A stretch of DNA of 13,711 bases from an uncultured Bacilli bacterium (GTDB lineage: Bacteria; Bacillota_I; Bacilli_A; RF39; UBA660): contig CANRQD010000023.1 of NCBI GenBank assembly GCA_947632685.1, positions 1-13,711 on the forward strand, in the 5' to 3' direction. How positions within the stretch are numbered: position 1 is the first letter of the stretch; each line of letters opens with the position of its first letter. The notes beneath the pieces are model-generated. The model was given only the letters and a program-made list of their open reading frames with translations, did no database searches and was not told the origin of the DNA. Positions 6,811-13,409 of this stretch are shown piece after piece. The position numbers and the translations under genes are program-made.

Positions 6811-7401
6811 ATGAAAAATAAAACACCAATTTTATATAAGATAGGAAAATTTATATTAGGTCCAATTTTTAAATTTTATTATAATCCAAAAATAATTGGT
6901 AAAGAAAATATACCTCTAAATGGTAGTATTATAATAGCAGGTAATCATAAGCATTTATATGATCAATGTAATGTAATTATATCTACTAAAAGATATATTA
7001 CATATATGGCTAAGAAAGAATATTTTGATTCTAAAAAAACGAGGTGGTTTTTTAAGAGTGTTGGTTGTATTCCAGTAAATCGTGAAAAAAAAGATATTGA
7101 TGCAGTTGAAAGTGCTATTAAAGTATTAAATACAGGTGGTGCAATTGGTATATTCCCGGAAGGTACAAGAAATAAGACTAATAAATTATTATTGGATTTT
7201 AAATTTGGTGCAGTAAGTATGGCTAAAAAAACAAATTCCTATATAGTACCTTTTGGAATAACAGGTGATTATAAATTTAGAAGTAAAAATCTAATTATTA
7301 GATTTGGTAAACCTTTTAAAGTAATAAATATGAATTTAGAAACTGCAAATAATAAATTATATAATGAAGTAAAAAAATTAATGGAGAAAAATTATGAATA
7401 A
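6811..7401 (+). CDS. PlsC-type lysophospholipid acyltransferase (first copy)
   Basis: A 196-residue acyltransferase of the PlsC/LPLAT family, expected to transfer an acyl group to a lysophospholipid such as 1-acyl-glycerol-3-phosphate at the inner face of the membrane. The four motifs are present: N45-H46-x4-D51 (catalytic His/Asp), PVNR (88-91), FPEGTR (115-120, phosphate binding) and IVPFG (145-149). A hydrophobic amphipathic N-terminus (ILYKIGKFILGPIF) should dock on the membrane. The length is at the short end for PlsC. AAAGGA at 6798-6803 precedes ATG 6811. The end overlaps the next gene by 8 nt; together with the following synthetase it forms a lipid operon. The second copy next door is clearly related but divergent, so the two probably differ in substrate or position. 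I do not assign the symbol plsC to one of them. Confidence 0.92.
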   Translation: MKNKTPILYKIGKFILGPIFKFYYNPKIIGKENIPLNGSIIIAGNHKHLYDQCNVIISTKRYITYMAKKEYFDSKKTRWFFKSVGCIPVNREKKDIDAVESAIKVLNTGGAIGIFPEGTRNKTNKLLLDFKFGAVSMAKKTNSYIVPFGITGDYKFRSKNLIIRFGKPFKVINMNLETANNKLYNEVKKLMEKNYE

Positions 7402-7990
7402 TAAAAATGAAGCTATTCTATATAAAATTACTAGACCTATAATCACTTTTTTATTTAAAACGTTTTTTACACCTAAAATAGTAGGTATAGAAAATATACC
7501 TACTAAAGGAAGAATTATTTTAGCTGGTAATCATACAAGTAATTTTGATTGTTTATTACTCATATCTTGTACAAAAAGACCAATTCATTTTTTAGCAAAA
7601 AAAGAATTATGGAAAGGTCCAAAAAAAATAATATTTTCAAATATGGGATTAATACCTGTTGATAGAAAAAATAAAAATCATGATGCATTAGTAACTGCAG
7701 AAGAATACCTAGATAATGAAATGCTTATAGGAATATTTCCTGAAGGAACAACTGAAAAAGAAGGTAAAATGCTTCCATTCAAAATAGGTGCAGTTAAGAT
7801 GGCATATGATAAGAATACAAGGATAGTACCATTTGTAATAAAAGGAAAATATAAATTATTTTCTAAAAACTTGACTATAGAATTTTTAAATCAAATAGAG
7901 ATAAAATCTGATTTAGATAAGGAACTAAAAAGATTAGAAAAAATTATATATTCTAAAATGATAGGTGATGATAATAATGTCAATATTTGA
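7394..7990 (+). CDS. PlsC-type lysophospholipid acyltransferase (second copy)
   Basis: A 198-residue paralogue of the preceding gene, with the same motif order: N46-H47-T-S-N-F-D52 (catalytic His-x4-Asp), PVDR (88-91), FPEGTT (115-120) and IVPFVI (144-149). Here the last position of the FPEGTR motif is Thr instead of Arg, and the HTSNFD box is closer to classic PlsC than the HKHLYD box of its neighbour. This suggests a different acyl acceptor. The start codon lies inside the 3' end of the first copy (ATGAATAA, 8-nt overlap) with GGAGAA about 6 nt upstream, so translation is coupled. The gene ends in TGA at 7988-7990, inside the next gene. It likely arose by tandem duplication followed by divergence. 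Confidence 0.92.
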   Translation: MNNKNEAILYKITRPIITFLFKTFFTPKIVGIENIPTKGRIILAGNHTSNFDCLLLISCTKRPIHFLAKKELWKGPKKIIFSNMGLIPVDRKNKNHDALVTAEEYLDNEMLIGIFPEGTTEKEGKMLPFKIGAVKMAYDKNTRIVPFVIKGKYKLFSKNLTIEFLNQIEIKSDLDKELKRLEKIIYSKMIGDDNNVNI

Positions 7991-9725
7991 TATATTTAGA
8001 AGAAAAAAACAAATACCAACTCCTTGGAAAAAATATTATACAGAAGAAGAATTAAATATTAAAATTCCTAATATTAGTATGTATGAACAGGTAAAAAGAA
8101 GTGCTATAAAATATCCTAATTTTAAGGCTATAGAATATTTTAATAACAATATAACTTATAGTAAATTAATAAAATTAATTGATAAAGCAGCTAATGCTTT
8201 TAAAAAGTTAGGAGTAAAAAAAGGTGATATAGTATCTATATGTTTACCAAATGTTCCAGAGGCTTTGATAGCTTTATATGGTTTAAATAAAATAGGTGCT
8301 ATTGGAAGTATGATTCATCCTTTATCATCAGAAAATGAAATAAAAGACAGTTTAATATCTACTAAGAGTAAATATTTAGTATTTATTGATTTATATTATA
8401 AAAATATAGAAAATATAATTTTGTCTTCTAAAGTAAAAAAAGTAATTATAGTATCAGCAAGTACTTCTATGAAATTTCCTTTAAATATAGGTTATAAAAT
8501 AACACAAATTGGTAAATATAAAAAACCACCTCATAATAAATTTTATATCAGCTGGAGAAAGTTTTTATCACTAGGAAAAAAGGAAGATTATAATATAAAA
8601 TCATATGGTAAAAATACTCCTGCAGTCATATTAAATAGTGGAGGAACTAGTGGTAAACCTAAAAATGTAGTATTACAAAATAGATCATTTATTCTAGCAG
8701 CAAAACAAGAAGAAATATCTCTAAAAAATTTAAATGCTGGAGATTGTTGCTTAGCTATAATGCCTAATTTTCATGGCTTTGGACTTAGTGTTTGTATGCA
8801 TACACCTTTGGCTTTAGGTTGTTATACTATTATGATTCCAAAATTTAATGGTAAAAAATTTGATACATTATTTAAAAAGACAAGACCAACTTGTGTATTA
8901 GGAGTACCAACTTTATGGGAAGCACTAATAACATATAAAAATGAAGAAAATCTAGATTTATCATTTTTAAAATATGCAGTTAGTGGAGGAGATATTTTAA
9001 CAAAAAAATTAGAAGATGAGGTAAATGAATTTTTAAAAGAGCACAATTGTACTACTAAAATAACACAAGGATATGGATTATCAGAGGCATGTGCTGCAGT
9101 GTGTTTAGGACGTGATGAAATTAATAAAAGTGGTTCTGTTGGAATTCCTTTTCCGGGTAATCATATTAAAATAATTGATCCTGCTACCAGAAAAACTGTT
9201 CCTTATAATGAAATAGGTGAAATAGTTATTAACTCTAAAGCTTTAATGATGGGCTATTTAAATGATGAATCTGAAACTAATACAGCTTTACAAGTTCATT
9301 CAGATGGTCATGTTTGGTTACATACTGGTGATTTAGGATATATGGATTCAGATGGATTTTTATTTTATAAAGGACGTCAAAAAAGAATGATTATAACTAG
9401 TGGATATAATGTTTATCCATCACATATTGAAGAAGTAATTGAATCTCATCCAGCTGTTTTACAATGTACAGTAGTAGGAATACCACATCCATATAAACAA
9501 GAAGTTCCAAAAGCATTTATAGTATTAAATAAAGGTTATTTTAAATTAACAGTTAAATCAGATATTAAAAAATATTGTGAAAAAAATTTATCTAAATATA
9601 TGGTACCATATGAATTTGTATATAGAAAAAAATTACCTAAAACTAAATTAGGTAAAATAGATTTTAAAACATTACAAAATGATAGTAATGGTGATGATGA
9701 TATAAAAATAAACTACAATAATTAA
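7977..9725 (+). CDS. AMP-forming acyl-CoA (or acyl-ACP) synthetase
   Basis: A 582-residue adenylate-forming ligase (ANL superfamily) that should activate a fatty acid with ATP to acyl-AMP and pass it to CoA or ACP. Visible motifs: P-loop-like NSGGTSGKPK (220-229), PNFHGFGL (263-270), QGYGLSE (364-370), HTGD (449-452), the hinge region GRQKRMI (466-472) and the C-terminal catalytic lysine K560 in KTKLGKID. It starts with a basic segment (FRRKKQIP). ATG 7977 is chosen because AGGTGAT (7963-7969) is 7 nt upstream; in-frame GTG 7965 and ATG 7968 overlap that signal. It overlaps the second acyltransferase by 14 nt. The set acyltransferase + acyltransferase + ligase resembles a split version of the E. 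coli Aas enzyme, so activation of free fatty acids for phospholipid acylation is the best inference. Confidence 0.93.
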   Translation: MSIFDIFRRKKQIPTPWKKYYTEEELNIKIPNISMYEQVKRSAIKYPNFKAIEYFNNNITYSKLIKLIDKAANAFKKLGVKKGDIVSICLPNVPEALIALYGLNKIGAIGSMIHPLSSENEIKDSLISTKSKYLVFIDLYYKNIENIILSSKVKKVIIVSASTSMKFPLNIGYKITQIGKYKKPPHNKFYISWRKFLSLGKKEDYNIKSYGKNTPAVILNSGGTSGKPKNVVLQNRSFILAAKQEEISLKNLNAGDCCLAIMPNFHGFGLSVCMHTPLALGCYTIMIPKFNGKKFDTLFKKTRPTCVLGVPTLWEALITYKNEENLDLSFLKYAVSGGDILTKKLEDEVNEFLKEHNCTTKITQGYGLSEACAAVCLGRDEINKSGSVGIPFPGNHIKIIDPATRKTVPYNEIGEIVINSKALMMGYLNDESETNTALQVHSDGHVWLHTGDLGYMDSDGFLFYKGRQKRMIITSGYNVYPSHIEEVIESHPAVLQCTVVGIPHPYKQEVPKAFIVLNKGYFKLTVKSDIKKYCEKNLSKYMVPYEFVYRKKLPKTKLGKIDFKTLQNDSNGDDDIKINYNN

Positions 9726-9775
9726 TTTTAGAATAGTATTAAGAATTTAATATCCATTCTATAATTAATTTTTTT
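9720..9775 (+). terminator. Compound hairpin terminator of the lipid operon
   Basis: A 15-bp outer stem with one mismatch (9720-9734 with 9756-9770) encloses an inner 6-bp stem (TATTAA/TTAATA), and T7 follows at 9769-9775. It begins at the synthetase stop codon and overlaps the 3' end of the convergent cysteine-rich gene. On the minus strand the trailing T-run is weak. Confidence 0.78.
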
Positions 9776-10437
9776 ATTTCATAATATTCTTGCTCTTCAA
9801 ATTGCATATTTGCTATACAGAATCTCTTTGCTGCAATATGAGAACAAAATATACACTCATATAAATCAAAACAATCTTGTATAAATAGAGAATTACTTAC
9901 TTTATTTGAGCATATAACATCATAACTATTACTACAATCTTTAGAATCATCACATCTTATACAGAAATTACAAGTACTAGATCTTTGTGATGCAAGTAAA
10001 AATTCACTATTTCCACAAGAATCACAATAAATTAAATTTTTAGAATCACTGCAACCAGTACTCCTATATATATTTTTACATCTATAAATAGTATCACTTT
10101 TAATAACATTAATGGAATCATAAACTCTTTCAGTTGTAGTTAAATTTACTGTATTCCAAATCTCAATTATTTCTTGAAGATTATTAATTTCTTTTTTAGG
10201 TAGCATCCATCCTTCGGTTTTATCTCTTTTTTCCATGTTTGTATTTGTAATAAATCTACCACTATTGATAGCATCAGCCCAAGTTATTTCATTTGTAGTC
10301 AAATCATTAACTTGTTTTGGTAATTTAATATCAAATGCAAACTTTTCTAACAATATATCTAAAGAATAATAGTTATCTTTATCAAATATACTTTTAAATA
10401 TTTTATTAATAATTTCTAATGCTTTAGTATCATTCAT
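9739..10437 (-). CDS. Cysteine-rich repeat protein partnered with a VirD4/HerA-like ATPase
   Basis: A 232-residue protein in two parts. Residues 1-115 are a cysteine-free, mostly helical domain with a conserved-looking core (ITWADAINSGRF, then RDKTEGWMLPKKEI). Residues 117-210 carry all 13 cysteines (120, 129, 138, 141, 156, 159, 162, 168, 176, 189, 195, 198, 207) in loose repeats of the CSDSKN/CDDSKD and S/N-rich type, ending CIANMQFEEQEYYEIKKLI. This pattern (C-x2-C-x2-C steps, then a YCIxNxQYxxEEY-like end) matches hypothetical proteins I remember from Candidate Phyla Radiation and some Bacillota genomes, sometimes oddly named caib/baif family; not verified. A cysteine-lined beta-solenoid or metal site is inferred. 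ATG 10437 is chosen (AAGGGTG upstream, 10453-10447); GTG 10449 is an alternative. It starts 4 nt after the ATPase stop codon, so the two are co-expressed. Confidence 0.72.
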   Translation of the reverse strand: MNDTKALEIINKIFKSIFDKDNYYSLDILLEKFAFDIKLPKQVNDLTTNEITWADAINSGRFITNTNMEKRDKTEGWMLPKKEINNLQEIIEIWNTVNLTTTERVYDSINVIKSDTIYRCKNIYRSTGCSDSKNLIYCDSCGNSEFLLASQRSSTCNFCIRCDDSKDCSNSYDVICSNKVSNSLFIQDCFDLYECIFCSHIAAKRFCIANMQFEEQEYYEIKKLIIEWILNS

Positions 10438-10441
10438 TTTT

Positions 10442-12298
10442 TTACACACCCTTCTTATTTGTTGATGTAGATATTAAGATATCTTTTAAACTTATATTAC
10501 TATTTAAACTAAAATTAATTTTAGATTTATTTATTTTTTCATTTTCATTTTTATTGTTATGATTATCTATGATTGTTTTTTTAATTCTTGGAATACTTTT
10601 ATAATTTAATGTAACTCCTTTAAATGCTGGTAATAATATACCATTTGAGTCTATTCTTACAATACACTCTCTATTATTAAGTTCCGTTAATAGCTTAATC
10701 TTTCTATCTCTAGAATTATCTAGAGGTATTTTCATATTAAAATTATCGACTAATACATTAGCATCTAATTTTGATACTCTAAATATAAAGTAATTTATAA
10801 CATTAGCAAAAATAGAATTTTTTAATTCATCAGAAATCTGACTAAAATATTGTCCTGCTAAGATTAAAGATAAATTATATTTTCTAGCTTCTGATAGAAA
10901 TCTAGCTAAAATAGGATTTTCAATAACTGCAACTTCATCTATTATAAATATAATATGTTCATTTATTTCTTGTTTTTGTATTATAGTTAATAATTGTTGC
11001 ATGATGAGTCCTGCTATAGTTTTAGTAATTTTATCTCCAAGTTTTGTTCTATCTAGAGAGAATAAAGTTAAAAAATTATTGTTAATGGTATTTTTTAAAT
11101 TTTCACATTTTTCTTCAGAGTTAAATACTGGTATCATTTCCATTTCATCTATAAAACTTATAATAGGGGATATTGCTTCACTATATGATTTTGTTTTTAA
11201 ATCATTAAAATCAGTTAAAAAGAAATCTATTACACTAATTGGTAAATTATATTTTAATTTTTTTATTAAGTCATTTCTATATTCTAAATCTAAAATAAGT
11301 TTTCTTAAATTTTTAAAATTAAATGATTCATTAGCTAATAATAAATGGATAGAGTGCCTTAAAACTCTTTCTAATTTTGAATTATATTGATCAGCAATTA
11401 AAGATTTTAATAAATCCAATTGAAGTTCTGTTGATGCTACAATATCACCACTATTATTAATAAATAAATCTATGCTATCTAAATTACTTTTAAAATCAAT
11501 TACTTTTCCTATACCACCAATATCATTTTCAAGAGCGGCATGTGGATCTATGACAACAAATTTATATTTTTGATGTAATTTTTCATTTTTATAAATATTG
11601 TTGATTAATAAACTTATAAATTTAGATTTTCCTGATCCAGAAGAACCAAATATAATAGAGTGCTTATCAAAACTAAAATTATTTTGGTTTAAATAAAAGT
11701 TTCCTTGTAGGTAAGGGAATGTATCTATAGACATTAAAGAATTATTTGAATCACTACTTAATAAATGCAATATTTTAGTAATTTCTAAATATTTAGGTGA
11801 ACTTTTATAAAAATATCTTTTGTTTCCTTCAAAATCTACAGATAATATATTTATTGGGATAGCAAATATTACTTTATATTTTTTTCTTATCCCATTTTTA
11901 TTTAGGTAATATGTTGTATTGGCTTTAATTTTGTCATCATATAATTTTAAGAAATTAATTTCTAAATATTCAAGAGTACCTTTATTTTTAATTTCACTAT
12001 AATTTATTAAATCAATTATACTACTACCAATTTTAGGTAATGCAAGTAATGAATAATTTGCTTTTGGTATAGTTATTTTTTTGGTAGGTTTTAATAAAAA
12101 GGAATTTAAATTATTGATTGTAGCTGGTAAAGTACATCTTGTTTTAATAAAATATCTTATTTGATTTTTATCATTAGTAATAATTATTTTCCATTTTCTT
12201 AAAAAACCATTATAATTTGATATTGTTTTAATTAATTCTAACCATTCATCTTTTGAAATAAATTTTTTGGTTAAATATATTTCTGACGTTAACCACAT
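10442..12298 (-). CDS. Soluble VirD4/TraG/HerA-like ATPase
   Basis: A 618-residue RecA-fold DNA-pumping type ATPase. Walker A is G218-SSGSG-K224-S225; FVVIDPHAAL (247-256) is the strand and DPH signature of HerA/VirD4 proteins; Walker B is IIFIIDE (449-455, D454/E455); LSLILAGQY (476-484) holds the sensor Gln483; and YFIFRVS (503-509) offers R507 as a likely arginine finger. Residues 1-200 are a separate domain I do not recognise; about 575-618 is a polar Asn/Lys/Ser tail. No membrane segment is visible, unlike true VirD4/TraG coupling proteins, and no relaxase or secretion genes are nearby. ATG 12298 is chosen because GAGGTGG lies just upstream; the in-frame codons before it overlap the promoter. 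It heads a two-gene unit with the cysteine-rich protein. A role in DNA handling, defence or DNA transfer is inferred; which one is open. Confidence 0.82.
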   Translation of the reverse strand: MWLTSEIYLTKKFISKDEWLELIKTISNYNGFLRKWKIIITNDKNQIRYFIKTRCTLPATINNLNSFLLKPTKKITIPKANYSLLALPKIGSSIIDLINYSEIKNKGTLEYLEINFLKLYDDKIKANTTYYLNKNGIRKKYKVIFAIPINILSVDFEGNKRYFYKSSPKYLEITKILHLLSSDSNNSLMSIDTFPYLQGNFYLNQNNFSFDKHSIIFGSSGSGKSKFISLLINNIYKNEKLHQKYKFVVIDPHAALENDIGGIGKVIDFKSNLDSIDLFINNSGDIVASTELQLDLLKSLIADQYNSKLERVLRHSIHLLLANESFNFKNLRKLILDLEYRNDLIKKLKYNLPISVIDFFLTDFNDLKTKSYSEAISPIISFIDEMEMIPVFNSEEKCENLKNTINNNFLTLFSLDRTKLGDKITKTIAGLIMQQLLTIIQKQEINEHIIFIIDEVAVIENPILARFLSEARKYNLSLILAGQYFSQISDELKNSIFANVINYFIFRVSKLDANVLVDNFNMKIPLDNSRDRKIKLLTELNNRECIVRIDSNGILLPAFKGVTLNYKSIPRIKKTIIDNHNNKNENEKINKSKINFSLNSNISLKDILISTSTNKKGV

Positions 12299-12319
12299 AA
12301 ATCCGCCACCTCGCTTACA

Positions 12320-12328
12320 AGTATAGCA
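12320..12328 (-). promoter_or_regulatory. Extended -10 promoter of the ATPase/cysteine-rich unit
   Basis: TGCTATACT on the minus strand (12328-12320) is an extended -10 with a 5/6 match; no -35 is evident. It lies between the regulator's terminator and the ATPase ribosome site, giving a leader of about 15 nt. Confidence 0.5.
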
Positions 12329-12335
12329 AAAATGC

Positions 12336-12378
12336 AAAATAAAAGACTGACTTTTTAACAATCAATTTTGTCAGTCTT
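12336..12378 (-). terminator. Terminator of the AraC-type regulator gene
   Basis: A perfect 9-bp stem (AAGACTGAC/GTCAGTCTT at 12378-12370 and 12351-12343) with an 18-nt loop is followed by TTTTATTTT on the minus strand. It begins at the regulator's stop codon. The large loop may let some transcription read into the ATPase gene. Confidence 0.7.
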
Positions 12379-13171
12379 AATAAATAGCTACTAAAAAGTC
12401 AGTTACATCATCATGATAGTATTCCAGTTCAGGAATTTCCTTTAAATTATATTTAACTGATGGTAAAAATTCTTCATAAAATTTATGGGCTATTTCTTGA
12501 ATATCTTTAGCATGTTGAGAATTAATCCTAAATTTCAACCATTTACTCTTAGGAATTATTATATGTTCAAATTCATTTATTACTTTATCATATAAACAAT
12601 AATATTTTTGGGTTGCCTCACGATCAATGTCATAGGTAATCATGCCATATTTTACTTTTCCATATTTATTTATATATTTATTTTTGGTTTCTTTAAAAAA
12701 TATTGGAGCGTCGTATCCTATTTTTTCATTATTTGTTGAAATGCCTATTCCATATAGATTCATTTCATCAAGGGTGATTATTTCATAATCAAGTTCAGTA
12801 GTAATTTTAACATCTTCATTGAAAATTATTCGAGGAAAGTTTTTAAGTTTCGTTTTTTGATTTACAAGACTAGGTTTAATTCCATGAAACTTTTCAAAAG
12901 CTCTAGAAAATGATGTAGCATTATTGTATTGATATTTAACTGCAATATCAATTATTTTTTGATTTTCTTCATATAAATCAAATCCAGCATTAGATAATCT
13001 TCTTTTTCTAATGTATTCTGATAAAGTAATTCCTGCAATCATGGTAAATAATCGTTTCATAGTATAAACATTTATACCTAAAAATTTTGCTAATGTTTCA
13101 TAATCGATACTTTCTTCAAGATGTTCATCAATATATTTAGTTATTTTATTTAAACCTTCATAGATATTCAA
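12377..13171 (-). CDS. AraC-family regulator with GyrI-like effector domain (Rob type)
   Basis: A 264-residue transcription regulator. The N-terminal AraC/XylS DNA-binding domain spans about 1-105, with a first helix-turn-helix around 24-45 (DYETLAKFLGINVYTMKRLF) and a second around 73-103 ending in the FSRAFEKFHGIKP signature. Residues 124-264 look like the GyrI-like small-molecule-binding domain (AraC effector-binding), as in Rob, which suggests ligand-controlled activation. The start is TTG 13171: AGGTGAT (13183-13177) lies 5 nt upstream, and the next in-frame ATG (residue 38) would cut into the DNA-binding domain. It is upstream of the ATPase unit on the same strand with a terminator between, so it may control that unit, itself or distant efflux genes; the sequence does not decide. 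No clear promoter was found before it. Confidence 0.9.
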   Translation of the reverse strand: MNIYEGLNKITKYIDEHLEESIDYETLAKFLGINVYTMKRLFTMIAGITLSEYIRKRRLSNAGFDLYEENQKIIDIAVKYQYNNATSFSRAFEKFHGIKPSLVNQKTKLKNFPRIIFNEDVKITTELDYEIITLDEMNLYGIGISTNNEKIGYDAPIFFKETKNKYINKYGKVKYGMITYDIDREATQKYYCLYDKVINEFEHIIIPKSKWLKFRINSQHAKDIQEIAHKFYEEFLPSVKYNLKEIPELEYYHDDVTDFLVAIY

Positions 13172-13409
13172 ATTTCATCACCTATATATATTTTAACATA
13201 AACTAAAAAATAATTAATTAAAATTAGTGTGTAATTGATTTTTTAATGATTTATTTAAAATATCTTTTTCTTTTAATTATCATACTAGAGTTAATAATGA
13301 AATATGTTAGTAAAAAAATTATGGAGAAGAATAGTGGTCTATATTAAAAATTTGATAAATAAATGTAAATATGATACTATTTAATTGCTTTTAAAGGAGA
13401 AAATTTTAT

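Noticed and set aside
1680..7990. Mycoplasma-type code (TGA = Trp) suggested by extreme AT content
   Set aside because: TGA ends the NUDIX gene (1680-1682) and the second acyltransferase (7988-7990) at natural lengths, and Trp positions use TGG.
11001..11390. Plus-strand open frame of 129 codons opposite the ATPase gene
   Set aside because: It lies wholly inside the ATPase gene, whose motifs are unmistakable; the translation is low-complexity Leu/Ser/Lys typical of an antisense shadow.
9739..12298. Part of a conjugative element or type IV secretion system
   Set aside because: No relaxase, VirB4, VirB6 or pilus-type genes in the window and no membrane helices on the ATPase. Genes beyond the window cannot be excluded.
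13190..13198. TGTTAAAAT as extended -10 for the AraC-type gene (minus strand)
   Set aside because: The start point would fall at the ribosome site, leaving almost no leader; not convincing enough to annotate.
13172..13394. Missing N-terminal part of the YhcG gene or a small gene (for example the ATG in atgaaatatgtt at 13298)
   Set aside because: All frames are broken by frequent stops and none shows the DUF1016 N-terminal pattern; the 16-codon frame has no ribosome site.
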